Below are positions 1 to 11,866 of a stretch of DNA of 64,000 nucleotides, piece after piece. Location: positions 21,826,635-21,890,634 of the forward strand of contig NC_065921.1 in the NCBI RefSeq assembly GCF_024586455.1. The letters are read 5' to 3'. Origin of the DNA: Bactrocera neohumeralis. Lineage: Eukaryota > Arthropoda > Insecta > Diptera > Tephritidae. The notes below the pieces were generated by a model, which had not been told where the DNA came from, did not search any database, and saw nothing but the letters and a program-made list of their open reading frames with translations. Position 1 is the first letter of the stretch. Each line of letters opens with the position of its first letter. Position numbers and translations under genes: made by a program.

Positions 1-843
1 GTATTACGAAAATGCACATTCTTTAAAGAATGAGTTTCGCGCGCATCGTTCAACTTATGGTCAACATAATCGGCCAACAGGGCGTACAATATGCAACACC
101 ATTACCCATCTTGAGGCCCAGTATTCATTACTGGAAAATATTGGATCGAATAGACCAAGTCCAGCACACAATAAAGAATATATAAGAGCTGTAGCTGAGA
201 GTGTACACGAAGACTATGGAGAGTCGATTCGGCGCCCCTCGCAGCAACTCGGACTGGTAGAACGACTTGGCGCATCTTAAGTCGAGGTCTCTAATTGAAA
301 GCTTAAAAAATACAGCTTGCGCAAGAACTGAAGCTGTTCGACCGTCCCGAGCGACATTGCATCGCTCTATGGACTCTTGAAAAGTTCAAGGAAAATCCGA
401 CGATTAATTATCGGTCAATATTTCTTCAAAAATGTTGCCGGTGAAAACGTAACCGTCAATGGCGACCTTTATCGCGCCATGATAACCGACTATTTGATGT
501 CTGAAATTGAAGCGCGTGATCTCGGCGACATTTGGTTTCAACAAGACGGCACCACTTGCATTAAGCAATGGATTTATTGAGAGAACACTTCAGTGAACCC
601 ATGGGACGGTCGATTGTCCCCCAAGATCATCTTATATCACATCGTTAGTCTTTTCCTGAGGAGATATAAAGTCAAGCAAACAATCTTGCTTCGATTCAGG
701 CCTTGGATCAAAACATTACGCATGTCTTTCGCCAGTTACCAGTCGAAATACTCGAACGAGCCTACGAAAGTTGGACTCAGTGGATGGACCATCTGAGAAG
801 TAGCCGCGCCGAACATTTGAAAGAGACAATCTTCACAAAATGA
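1..843 (+). pseudogene. Tc1/mariner transposase relic (DUF4817 type), cut by window edge
   Basis: Remnant of a DDE transposase of the insect type whose N-terminal helix-turn-helix resembles Pfam DUF4817. Bases 2-281 read open as the DNA-binding domain (STYGQHNRPTGRTI, then SIRRPSQQLGL). The match then moves to another frame as TTWRIL and KIQLAQELKLFDRPERH. After FKENPT (about 396) it jumps to GQYFFKNVAGENVTVNGD (413-466) and WFQQDGTTC, whose Asp at 545-547 is the second catalytic acid. The segment that should hold the first acid (FSDE in relatives) is deleted. A stop follows at 578, and the tail resumes as ITHVFRQLPVEILERAY, ending at TGA 841-843. The His after the TTC is replaced. A dead copy of the same family lies at 22840-23880. 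The family call comes from motif recall; the decay is directly visible. Confidence 0.8.
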
Positions 844-2039
844 ATGCCAAAGCATGTTCTTTGGAATGATAATAAACATTCCTCTATTAAATTTGAAGTT
901 TATATGTTTTATCTTTGAACAGTGGAAAACCCCGAAATGGATTACCTCCCTCTTTTTCGTAGGTTTGTAAAAATATACACAAACTTTCTTTGTTCTTGTG
1001 ACTAAAAGTGCCAAAATTAATTTCTCTATAATTTTTGCTCTAACTGAAATCTAAACAAAGCCTTATTTGAACATACTACAAATGAATTTTAAATATTTGT
1101 TGACAGCTGCTACTTTTTATAGCTATTATACTGCATATACGTGTGTGTAAATAAGATAAAACACCAACGTTGTTACTTACATATGCATCACACCTAATGG
1201 AAAATTTTCAAATTTTAAACTTCAACCAATCACGATGATAAATCAACAATAAAAGATAATTTAGGGGTTGGCATGATATTAATTTTCGGCAACTTAATGC
1301 TTAATACTTGTTTTATTGTTGCTTTCGCCCATAAAGCGCTACAAATCGTAAATCGATAAAGTTTCACAATTTCAGGGAACATAAAAGTAAAAAATCCGCC
1401 AAAGAAAGGGAAAGCACGTGACATACTCGTACAGTCAGCAAATATTTCTATATTATGTTTACAAATCAGCACAACATTTGCACAACTTTTATGACAATCA
1501 TTAGAGGATTTTTATAGAAGGCTTTCCCGCATATGAAACCACGCCTTGTCAACGAAAGCAAAAAAGGTAGTAAGAAAAAAGTTAATGCTTAGCAATTACT
1601 AATGTGTCGGCGTAAAAGGTTATAGCTAAGCGATAGTGTGGTTTAAAAATTTTGAAAACAAAGATTATTTCAAATATTATGACTGTTAATGAACTCGAAT
1701 GGCGCCTGATATTAAGAGATAGTGATATTGATTTTGTAGTAAATTGCGAAATTGTACTATTAATTTTAGTAAAGAAGCAGCCCTGAAGGGAATTTCATAA
1801 CATATAACAGCTTACCAAGCGTCAACGAACTGTCAAAGGCACTCAGGCCATAAAAGTGGTGAGCTAGTGCCAAGCGAGACGAATTATCAACTTTGACAGC
1901 GCGTTAAATCTTCATGTTAGATGCATAAAATGATTTTAGTTTAAGTCAAGTTTAGTTAAATGTCTCAACTTTGTGTGTATGTATATCATGTAAGTTTCAG
2001 CCATAGGCTCAAAAAATAAATATGAAACTTTAAGCACGG
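844..2039. other. No gene seen; AT-rich non-coding
   Basis: Short ORFs in both strands have no recognisable motif and no codon bias. Nothing repeat-like was recognised apart from TATA/CATA runs near 1130-1160 and 1975-1990. Confidence 0.6.
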
Positions 2040-2059
2040 TCCTTATCCTTTCATCTGTC

Positions 2060-2165
2060 AGTTAAGCTCTGGTTAAAAAAAGGTTTTTACCGAAAGAGGG
2101 AGTCTTGTTTAAGTTAACCAGAACTAAACTAACCGTTGGTTGCTAACCAGACATTGAGAAAATGG
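2060..2165 (-). repeat. Short dispersed repeat with inverted GGTTAA words
   Basis: The stretch carries CTCTGGTTAA near 2068, and the inverted form TTAACCAGAA at about 2118, then GCTAACCAGACATTGAGAAA. The reverse complement TTTCTCAATGTCTGGTTA recurs at about 15990-16010, so this is a dispersed family, possibly a small foldback or MITE. Boundaries are not defined and no target duplication was seen. Confidence 0.4.
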
Positions 2166-3619
2166 CTCCAAAAATATAAAAGAGCGAACCGATACACTAC
2201 ACAGAAAAAGAACTAAAGAAAAATAATTTTTTCTGAATTGTTCAATTTTCTTTTGGGGTGATTAACTTTGTTTATGAAAATGTATGAACATACTAAATAT
2301 GTATATGTTATAGTTTATTGATCTATATAAGCTGACAAGTAAAATATTTACTTAATATAAGGCTGACGACGAATATCATATCAATAATATGAAGCTTATC
2401 AGTACAAATTTGGTGAGTAATAGTTACTGATGAAGAGCAGTACGGAACTACTTTAAAGTTGCTTTTCAAAATTTATGACAATGTCGATATTAATAGTTTT
2501 CTACAATATATATGATATAATATAGTTACTATAGTTTATTGATTTTACATATAGACAAATAGAAAAGGCCGGAGTTATTGGAGATATTCAATTGAACTAT
2601 TTTTGGAAAAATGGAACTGATATGTATAAAAAATTAATTGACCATTCGATTGTAATCAAAAAAGTTATTACTAAAAAAAATTTACTAACTATTTATTAAA
2701 ACGACTCACTTTTAACTCTATTATGTTTAACTCTCTGGGTGATTGTTCAAACTTAACACACGAGCTGGATCTGCTAGTCCTCAATATGACTTCCGGTAGC
2801 AGAATATTACCACCAACACTAACTTTGCTTAAATCAAAATCCACACTGTGAGAGAAAAACTGCTCAACATTGACACCTTAACACCACTGAACTTCAACAT
2901 CTTGAACTTCAACATCCTGGACTGCGATGTAAGATATATAACGAGCTAACTGAACTATCGATAGAATTTTGTGATAAAAAGTCTGAACTTGAGGAAAATC
3001 AAACAGAGGAATTATCAGGCTGGTACCTTCTCCCTACTTCATTTTGATTTATCATCTCGTATTCTTATGACAACCGCATTATGACGGCTGATCTCAAGAG
3101 TTCACAGCCTACGTATTAGCTTCGAGAGGTATTACACTCTCTGAAAGTTTCACATCGTTTAAGAGACAGCAGAATATTTGCAGAAGTGCCTCATTGGTGA
3201 AATGCGTCTGCCCTTAAATATACAACTATAATGTTGTTTAACATTCTACAGAATAACATACATATGTTGCACGGAATTTGAAGGAAAACAGAGCAAAGAA
3301 AAATTAAGTACAAACACTTGCATTCTTTTACAAATTCTTAAACTTGACCAAGACAACAACAGAAGTACTAGCCGGCTAAAACGATGCAAGAAAAGTGGCC
3401 ATTCGTTACTAAATTGCATGTTATAGCCAAATTTAATGCCGTTACCTAACTTATCGGCCATTTTTATCGCAGTAGTTTAAATGTCAGTTTCGAGTATGCA
3501 GTCTAATCTATGACTGCAAGGGGTTATCTACACTTCACTTTACTTTAAAATAAGTGGCATTGTTGGCCTTACTCAATTTTGTATGCTACTACTCACTACT
3601 CTATCTGAGGTGTTCAGAA
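2166..3619. other. No gene seen
   Basis: AT-rich DNA without a supported coding region. The small minus-strand ORF at 3246-3461 shows no motif. Confidence 0.55.
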
Positions 3620-3769
3620 AATAATTAGAATTTTAAAATTTCTCAGGTTTGGTGAGTTCTTTTGGCATTTTTTCTTATTATGTTGATATGCTACTGTAGA
3701 CAAAAAATAGTAAGACTTTCTTAATTTCAATTTCGCGCTAAAATTCTTTCATCGAAGTATTTTTTTCTA

Positions 3770-3965
3770 GGTTGGTATGACTGTCAGTGACATCTGCGCC
3801 ATATGTCACATCAAAATAATCATTAGTGTTTAGTGAACGATCGTCTTTTTGAAGTTCGTAAAGTGCATTCGGCGATTTTTACGATAAGTGAAATTATTCA
3901 ACAAAGATATCCATTACATTGCATATTCCACTTATACCTCTTTTAAGCAAAAGCCTCTCCACCAT
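3770..3965 (+). mobile_element. mariner 5' end fragment
   Basis: The text from TGTCAGTGACATCTG through GTGCATTCGGCGATTTTTACG matches the 5' untranslated leader I recall for common insect mariners, and is followed by GTGAAATTATTCAACAAAG, the first transposase codons (GEIIQQR). The start codon is changed to AAG (ACGATAAGTG), and homology fades after about 3930. A second mariner start with a similar leader (GCGATTTTTACAATGGATAA) lies at 25235. The 5' end may reach back to about 3620. Identification rests on recall. Confidence 0.45.
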
Positions 3966-4382
3966 TTGCTACCATTCAACTGGTGAAATAAAATTTCCTC
4001 CTAAAAGGTTCGGTAATTGTTGTGGCCATTATTTTCAAGTAAAATAGATATATTGCCAATGCCTTTGTTTGGATGTCATTGAACATATGCCGGCCTTAAA
4101 CTCACATTGCAATTCACCATTTCTTCTTTTACCACAGCGTTAGACAGCTCCGCCTAATTTATAGCTTAACATTTTACTGAGTTTCCTGTAACTTGATTGC
4201 TTCAAAAATATTTTTTTACACTCTTTGCATTCTATATACCATGAATACAACACTTCTACTCTACATTTTAGCGTACTCTAAACCACATGCAGTAATAAGG
4301 CTAGGTACAGAGTGGAGCAATGAGCATTCCACTTTGTAGTGCATTTGTTCATTTCTTAGGGAAAGCAAGATATTTGAGATAA
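3966..4382. other. No gene seen
   Basis: Non-coding AT-rich DNA between a mariner fragment and a small inverted-repeat element. Confidence 0.5.
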
Positions 4383-4544
4383 TATGTGACCTGGACTACG
4401 GAAAGGGGGCTTAGGTGTCAAAAAATCAATTTTCATGATTTCAAAAAATCAATCAATTTTCAAAAATCAATTTTTCAAAAAATCAATTTCAAGTCATAAC
4501 TAGTTTTCGCACGTTAGCTCCCTTTTCGTAGACCAGGTTACATA
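4383..4544. mobile_element. 162-bp MITE-like element with ~29-bp terminal inverted repeats
   Basis: The left end TATGTGACCTGGACTACGGA and the reverse complement of the right end TATGTAACCTGGTCTACGAA match over most of about 29 bp (continuing AAGGGGGCT against AAGGGAGCT). The interior is filled with repeats of TTTCAAAAAATCAAT, so it has no coding capacity. The flanking AT/TA bases could be a short target duplication but are not decisive. This is a non-autonomous DNA element of unassigned superfamily. Confidence 0.75.
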
Positions 4545-6751
4545 TGGAGATTGTTAGCAAATGCAACTTCTTTACTTTTCCCATAAAAATATAAGAGAGT
4601 TTACAATTTAACTAGATACAGATAAGTGTTCAATAACATAGGCGTCTACGCGATCAGATAAATATCTTGAAGAAAGCCAGTTGAAGCAGTTGTTTGAAAG
4701 AAGACAAGGTACCACCTTATCATTTCCTTAAAAGCCTTGGGTTTGGCATCAGTATCTAAGGATCTTTCTGACCGACTGTCTTTAGCAATTCTAGTGATAT
4801 CTTAACGTCTTTAACAGGCTTAGTGATATCTTATGTAATTTAATCCATTAAATGTTTAAGTTATTGTATAATTTAAGGCATTCTTGGTTAGTTTTCACTT
4901 CAGCCTGAATTTGAGTTATAACCCTTATGGTTCCTAATCTATGTTGCTAAGAGAAAATTTTATGAATATTTTTTTTTTTCATTTTCATGATTTTTTATTC
5001 ACCCACCCATTTGATTTCTCATTTTAACCAGCCAATTAGGTGATTTGAGATTTTTTTTTTATATTTCGTTCATAAGAAACTAGTCTTTGGTATTCCGAGT
5101 GAGGTATGTCATCTGCTCTACTGTGTGCATAGCCTAAGGCGCTCGGTGTGCTTTGCTATTGTGCCGTTCATGACTGAGAAATTTCGTTGTAGCTAAGACA
5201 GACAATAATGAAAGGGGCCGTGCTGAAAGCATTAAATACCATTCTGTTGGCTTAATATTCATTAAATTTAAACCAAAAACCAAAAAACTATGAACTTATA
5301 GTTTTTTAGATATCCCTTAGTAAGCGGGTGGAAAAATTCCAAGAATTTTTAATTTAAAATTATTCAATAAAAAAAATTAAGTTAATTTGTAATCTAGTTT
5401 TTTTAACAATAATCCAGTATAATGTAACACCAAATCATTTGTCGTAAACAACAACACACAGCACTTTAATTAACTCGTTTGTTTTCCCATTTTTAAGGCA
5501 TTAATTTTCTTATTGTCCTCTTTGCTTTAGCCGCAATTCGTTGATGTTTGATTTATTTATTTTTGTTTTCTTTTATCAATCGACAATGAAAAAGTGTCAT
5601 AATTAATTCTTGTATTTTAATAATTATGCTTAATTGTTTGAAAGGCAACTTATTAGCAAGTTAAGAGAGTTTTACAACGAATGCTGTTCTTTTGTTTTCT
5701 TAAAGAAGATTTTGCTGGGATTCACAACTTATGGAAGGAACAATGTGGCATTTGTTTAGTTTACCCTCGGTTCTTTTGGTTTAGAGTTCCACTTGAGTTT
5801 TCGTTGATTACGTTTATGTTAGTCATAATATTAACAAGGTATTTTTGGGAGCACTTGTAAATTGATTCGTTTAGATTGCCTGTAAGATAAGTTGATTCCG
5901 AAAAATTGCCTGGAGTTTGAAAACATTGTTTTTGGACGAAAGTAAGTAGATACTAATAGGTGTATGTTTATCTGCGTTATTTGAATGACTTGTTCTTAAT
6001 TTGCTGATTTAGTGTTATATTGAGTAATCGAAAAAGTCTTTTCGTATTTTAACAATAGATGTCGTTGCACTCGTATATCTCAAGTGCCACCAATCATATT
6101 GTGTCATACCATATAGTGTTGAAAAAGTGAAATTTCAAGCTCCATTAAAAATAATGAAACTATTTATTGTTGAAACAAGATCAAGAGTTTTTCACTGCCC
6201 TTTTTGAGGTTGGTTGAAACTTGTTACCCAGAAACTGACTGGAAGATTGCGCCGAATTGTTTTCCTTCTGCAAAATACCAGTCACGCTGTATAAATTGTT
6301 GGTGTCTTCTGCAAAACACACATAGTGAAAATAATAAAAACACTGCGCTTAAAATACTATTGAACTGAATGAAAGCTGTCAGCGTAAGCGTAGGCTAGGC
6401 AGATAAATTAAATGTTCTCTTCGAGACAAAATTCTATGGTATGTCTTGAAGCACAGATAAATCCGTTAAACATAAGATCACAGTTGATTACTACCTACTC
6501 ATTGCTCATTCTAAGTTCAGACGAAAAGAAAGTTCTCCTTACTCAAATCAGGACCTCATTACCTTCGATACCATTGTCAATAAGTTCTAAAGTTACAGTA
6601 AATAATGCATAGATATGGAAAAAGGTTTTAATATGTTATAATATGCGGTAAAGAAAGTAAAAACTTCATATTTAGAAAAAAAAAAGAAAATGAAAAGTTG
6701 GTTGTACGGCTGTGAAGCTGACAGAAATGCGGATCTAGTTATGTACTATTA
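4545..6751. other. No gene seen
   Basis: Over 2 kb of AT-rich DNA with homopolymer tracts (4970-4980, 5050-5060). A 66-codon ORF at 6412-6612 has no recognisable domain and stays unsupported. I see no splice-flanked conserved exon. Confidence 0.5.
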
Positions 6752-7709
6752 CAAGCTGAGTTCCAAAGTAAACAGGACTTTTTGAATCTAGCGCCCCTGG
6801 TGGCGCCATCTATATGTCTAACTGGTGCGTTAGAATCTGCCATCTTTATCGATTGTTCAGTGAGAATTTCATGACATTTCATTGATTGGAAGTGAAGTTA
6901 TTGCGTTTTAAGTGTCAGTATGTTTGTGTTATCGGTGCGAAAATGAGCTTCGAACAAAGAGCCAACATTAAATTTTCTTTTAAAATTGGTAAAACTTTTA
7001 CCGAAACGTTTCAATTGATGAAACAAGTTTATGGCGATGATTGCCTATTCCGTAGCAGAGTGCACGAGTGGTTTCAACGTTTTCAAAGTGGTCATGAGGA
7101 CATAAATGACGATCAACATGTGAGCCAATCAAAATCCGTGATCACCGGAAATTCCCTCGAAACTGTGCGGGAATTCATCAAGAATCAGTCGAAATCATTA
7201 TTTAAATTCATCGAAATGGAATTGAACATCTCCAAAACAGCGATTTATCGCAGTTTGACTGAACATTTGGTCGTTTGGTGCGACGTATTCGACGTGTTTG
7301 GCCCGAATATCGTGAAGATGAAAGTTGGCGTTTGTTACACGATAATGCGCCGTCTCATCGATGGACACTTGTGATCGATTATTTGACCAAAAATCACATT
7401 TTAACCATTAACCACTCCCCGTATTCACCTGATATGGCACCACCCGACTTCTTACTTCTCGGGAAAATGCATTTGCCCATGAAAGGAAAGCGTTATGCAG
7501 ACGTAGAGGCCATTCAAAAGGTTTGCACCGGCATACTGGCGGCCATACCAGCCAACGAGCCAAAACACTCGTTCGCCATGCTTTTGGACCGTGCGAAAAG
7601 CTGTATTGAAGCAGAAGGAGACTATTTTGAATAAAATAATTTGATTTTGCCGAAAAAAAAAACATTTGTTCTGTTTTTTTAAGTCCTGCTTACTATGGAA
7701 AGCTCCTTG
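6752..7709 (+). mobile_element. Internally deleted mariner element (copy A)
   Basis: A 958-bp mariner with both termini. The left end CAAGCTGAGTTCCAAAGTAA and the inverted right end CAAGGAGCTTTCCATAGTAA match, and TA sits on both sides (6750-6751, 7710-7711), the expected mariner target duplication. Full-length relatives are about 1.3 kb. The transposase opens near 6944 (MSFEQRANIKFSF) and runs through the helix-turn-helix to LTEHL near 7270. It then changes frame and jumps to RRIRRVWPEYRE. The removed block should contain the first catalytic Asp. The second (HDNAPSHR) and third (SPDMAPPDF) acids remain, and the C-terminus ends EAEGDYFE with TAA at 7632-7634. It is non-autonomous but has intact ends. 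Compare copy B at 60476-61379, deleted differently. Confidence 0.9.
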
Positions 7710-7711
7710 TA

Positions 7712-9074
7712 TATAGTACATTATATTCCAACTCTACATGAAAATTATTTCTGTACTTTTCCCTTTATGTGTACATATTAATGTGGATACCGTCAAGTAA
7801 AGCAACGCCATTAAGTTATCTGAAATGTATTACTAATATATTATGGTAAACACCGCAAGACTCGCACACATTCCGCCAATATTATTTTACTTTGTGGGAT
7901 TTATGGGTCCTGCTGAAAGGAAAACAAAACAAAACGAATGCCGTGTGTAGAGTACATAAGCGGGGATTACACACGTGTCACTCAGCTGATTGTATGAAAA
8001 TAATAAACGAGGCATAATCGCTTAAGGAAAGTTAGGATATTAATATTTATACAGGATATTATCAAATAATGCACTTCGAATTTGAGTAGTCGTTATAGTC
8101 GAAATGTTTAAATTAAATAAAACTTAAAGATGTATATATTCGATAAAAAAATGTCTTACACATACTCTCCAAAGAGAGTTTAATTCAATTCAAAAAAATA
8201 AAAATATCTAAAATGCTTCATCTCTTTGTATACCCACTCATTTCTCTGGTATGTGGGTGTATATACTATACATACATATACACAGGTTTGCGTAATATAT
8301 ACATATATTCAATGTATGTTCTAGGTATGTACATTATGCAAATCATATTTGATTGCCACCTTCTTTATACTAAATATCCATTTCCGGTTTTACGCACCTT
8401 TTCATGTCAAACTACAATAAGTCAAGGTGTATACCAGTAATTATGCGTATATACTTGTACATGTGCTATACACATACATAAGAAGGTGTCTCTATACACT
8501 TGTATGGTACTAGTACACACCTTTCATTATCCATTTGCCACTATATTCATAAAGAAGGATATGGATCAAAGCAATAAATTAAGTAAATGAAGAGTAGGCA
8601 TTGCTTTACAAAATAAGAGAAAGGTGTGCCTTGAGTGCTAAAACAGAAGTCATGTCGTTGTAGAATGGAGCGGAATAGTTAATTTTAAATTGTGGCAAAA
8701 AAGCAGCTGGAAATTGTAATTACAATAAAATGTATTTTGTTCAGTTGGTAGGACTGTCCTTAATTATTGTACAAAATATGAACGCGATCTGTAGAAAAGT
8801 TTTACATCTGTGAACTTACTTTGAGAGCGACAAAATAATTATTGATGGGTAATTAAATATTTTGTGTTTTGTTTACAATTTCCGGGCATTTTTTTGTCAC
8901 AATGTATATTTATTTTTGAAAAAGAAATAAAAAGATAGTAAAAACTACACCTAAGAAATCAGACTTTTTATCTATCTGCACTGTCAAAATCCTTGTTATT
9001 ATTTTTTGGGACAGTAGAACTATATTTAAGTACAATTTTCCGAGAGATTTTAGATCTCAACTGGGATGACTTTT
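7712..9074. other. No gene seen; TATA/CATA-rich tract
   Basis: No supported coding region. Bases 8213-8480 are rich in TATACATA and TGTACA words typical of fly microsatellite DNA; the 75-codon ORF there is of low complexity. Confidence 0.5.
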
Positions 9075-9079
9075 GTACC

Positions 9080-9513
9080 TATTACGAATTATTTTTGAAA
9101 CCTTTTTCGAACATATGAGTAGTTTTCGGGAATATACTCTTCGAGTGTTACATTGTTACTTTAGACTCGAAGGTTACATTATTACCTTAGATAATAACCC
9201 TGCCTCTCATCAAATTAAAAAATTTTCCCTACAGGCACTTTATTCCAAACGTTCAGTTTGTATGTCGCTTTATGCTATAGTAGCCCGATGACGGCTTTTC
9301 CGACTAATAAGGAGCTACTTAGAGTGAAAAAAGTTTAGGTCGATATCTCAAAAACTGAGGGTCTAGTTCGCGTATATACAGACGGACATGGATACATCAA
9401 CTCAGCCCATCATGTTGATCATTTATGTAAATGTTTTCTAAAGTCTCCGACGTTTCCCTCTGGGTGTTACAAGCTTTGTGGCAAACTAAATATACCGGGT
9501 TCAAGACATAAAA
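9080..9513 (+). repeat. Tephritid-type dispersed repeat, copy a
   Basis: Shares with the fuller copy at 27905-28422 the words CGTTCAGTTTGTATG, GCTATAGTAGCCCGAT, ATATCTCAAAAACTGAGGG, CGCGTATATACAGACGGACA and CTCCGACGTTTCCCTCTGGG. It ends at a decayed ATACCGGGTTCAAGACAT. The ORF at 9073-9291 lies inside the repeat and is not a gene. Confidence 0.75.
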
Positions 9514-10014
9514 ACTAGCTTACTGCCGTTTAATCCTGAACAACCCTAATACACGTTACATCGAATCAATATTTCATTACACAGTACAATCGAGTATTTT
9601 TTGCATAATAAAAGTAGCCGCGCAGACAATGTCTCTGCCTGCTGACCACACATTTTGCAATGTTGCATGAGTGCACAACTTTTAAGGACCTTAGTTGCAT
9701 TGCTCATATTTCATTTTAGTAATAAATTAACGTGTGCTATCTGCTTTTTGCATATACAAGAAGGCAAGTCAAGGACATTGCGAAGTCCTAGTCAAGGCTA
9801 ACGAAGGTTTTTTCGCGCTTGTTTCGGTTGAACGAAGCACAACGCTCGAATTTGGTGGCGTGTCCAAAAAACTGTTGCCTGCTTTGTGAAGGAAGTGATT
9901 AGCATATTTTCAAGTGAGCGGAAACTCTATTCCACTGTTTGCAACTTCCTGTCGAAAAGCTTTTATTGAAAAGCACTTTCACATTTTTTGCTTCATTTGC
10001 TCCTTAACCTTTTA
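9514..10014. other. No gene seen
   Basis: Non-coding stretch. Bases 9780-9960 are slightly GC-richer (for example TTTCGCGCTTGTTTCGGTTG) and lie just 3' of the candidate exon on the minus strand, so intron or regulatory DNA is possible. Confidence 0.4.
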
Positions 10015-10097
10015 CTAAATGCAATGGCACTTCAAAGTCATTAAAATTTTGCTAAAGCAAGTGAATAAGTTATTGTGTGGGCGATTAGAACTATTAC

Positions 10098-10266
10098 TTG
10101 CCGATTTCTTTGGCTGATTAGATGTTCTTGGTACACTGCCATCACGTGATCTTGACGCTGATCTTGAAGTATGCCGTGTATAATTCGGCGAAGGATAGCG
10201 AAAGTCGTCATAATCAGGCGCTGTATGCACTGATTGGCTAGAACGAGACTCACGCTTCTTTCCCAT
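10098..10266 (-). CDS. Candidate host coding exon, Ser/Arg-rich N-terminus
   Basis: On the minus strand an ATG at 10266 opens a reading frame beginning MGKKRESRSSQSVHTAPDYD and continuing FRYPSPNYTRHTS, then an RS-rich stretch SRSASRSRDGSVPR and a basic end NQPKKSA. The frame runs on to a stop at 10015, but composition turns AT-rich after 10098, where CAA|GTAATAG makes a plausible splice donor; the exon would be 169 nt with one leftover base. A possible acceptor, ACATAG, lies 8 bases before the ATG, so this could be a first coding exon after a 5' UTR exon. The composition (Ser, Arg, Tyr, Pro; few hydrophobics) suggests a disordered N-terminus. I do not recognise the gene. No second exon was identified, so the gene would run toward lower coordinates, probably beyond this window. 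Confidence 0.45.
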
Positions 10267-10859
10267 GTGAACATCTATGTTTGTATTTGATTTTAGGGTT
10301 ATTTAAATTGAATAATGAAGTAGAATAAATACAAATAGGAGCACACGCGTTTGAAAACTGTTGATATGATGAAAAACGAAATTTGAAGTTTCAAAATATA
10401 TTTGAAATTTCGAAAAATTCGAGAAGTATTATAAATACATAAAATTCGAATGTTAAGTGATGTTTACATTCGTTCAGTTTTGTTGGTTCTTAAATATTTC
10501 GAATCCTAGATAAATGTGTAGCTCTATTCACAAAGACAAACAGGTGGATTACACAAAAAGCCCATAAAATGAACGTCTTAATTAGACATAATTACTATAA
10601 GCTAAGTGAGCTATGGCATGAAGAACCGTGCTCTATTCTGCTCTAAGACAAGGAGTCAAATTTATGGTCATCTTAGGCAAAGAATTTTTTGCTTTCTGTC
10701 GTATTTTCCTAGATTCTGTAAAGGTTGGAATGGAAATCTGATTACATACATTCAGAGCACACTCGATAGTTGAAGGAAATGGAGGAGGGCAGTGCTGCGG
10801 TGGAATAAGAAGAGCCTGCACCAAAAATATACCAATACAACATTATCTTTCTGCCATTT
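10267..10859. other. No gene seen
   Basis: AT-rich, with a run of AATTTCGAA-like words around 10380-10430. The minus-strand ORF at 10633-10824 has no recognised motif. Confidence 0.45.
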
Positions 10860-11866
10860 GATTAGCAGTTCTAAGATGGCTTAAGAACAGCAAACCCCCA
10901 AAAACCGATCTAATAACGACTGAGCTGTTTCAAGCCGGCGTTGAGGAGCTGAAAAGGCGATGCAGAGCTTGGAAAATGAATATAATCTGTCCTATTCACA
11001 AGAAGGCAGATTCCTCAGTCTGTCGCTCGTTAAATATCGAGGTCAGGATGATTCTCTCTCGCATTCTTCAATATAATCGCTTCGCTAATCTGAACTGTTG
11101 AGGCATTGTCCACTCTGAAAAGTGCAATGCCACTGGTATAGGCCGACGATATTGACATTGTAGACTTTAACAACAGAGTTGACTGTGAAGTATTTTTCAG
11201 CCCACAAAAAAAAGCGAAAGACGTTGATTTTGTAATGAAAGAGGGTAGGATAAAATACCTGAAGTTCTCAAACAAAGATTCCTCGCTCCTTAGGAACTAC
11301 GTCACGATTGGCAGCTATAGTATATTTCAAAAAGTGAAGGCTTTTCTCAAACTCAGAACCAGTTTAGAATCAGTAGGTAATAGAGAAGCAGAACGCTCTC
11401 TAGATGTACAAAAAGTACACTCCAAAAGTCTATTTTCATCCTCTTTCTATTAATCGGCGCAGAAATATGAACTATGACGAACTGAAATGAGTTAGGACTG
11501 GCAGCATTCGAGAGAACAATTCTTCGAAAAAATTGAGCCGGAACAGTATAAACTCACTGGCGACATACTTAGATATAGTTAAACGCATGAAAACCCAACT
11601 TATGTGGTGGATAAATATACGTAAGCGAAAGTATCTTTGATTCGAGACCTATAGGGGGACAACAGAAGCAAAGACGTCCACGAGATTTGAGATCTAAAGA
11701 AGAAGCAAAAATCAAATCAAAGGAAGGAACAAGTGCATAGGGCCCGGTTTGCGATTGGGATGTATAACTGGCGTGATCATGCAATGGATAAAGGCTACTG
11801 GCAAACTTTGGTGTTCTCAGCTCAGATTGACCCACGTTTTGGTGCGAAAGAAGATGAAGAAGAAGT
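10860..11866 (+). pseudogene. Decayed RTE-like non-LTR reverse transcriptase
   Basis: Scattered matches in several frames trace a reverse transcriptase: KNSKPPKTDLITTELFQAG (fingers, about 10885-10945), MNIICPIHKKADSS (about 10978-11015), then ADDIDIV (about 11142-11162), the palm motif. The Tyr codon of YADD is a TAG stop at 11139-11141. Later pieces, FVMKEGRIKYLKFSN and NYVTIGSYS, match the segment after the palm, and an eroded C-terminal part reaches a GAAGATGAAGAAGAAG tail at 11848-11866. The order agrees with the better copy at 47695-49159, but divergence is much higher, so this is an older or separate subfamily. The palm and 3' region of the element survive in part; the 5' endonuclease part is not seen. 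Confidence 0.65.

Noticed and set aside
6412..6612. 66-codon ORF
   Set aside because: No motif, no initiation context of note, AT-rich flanks.
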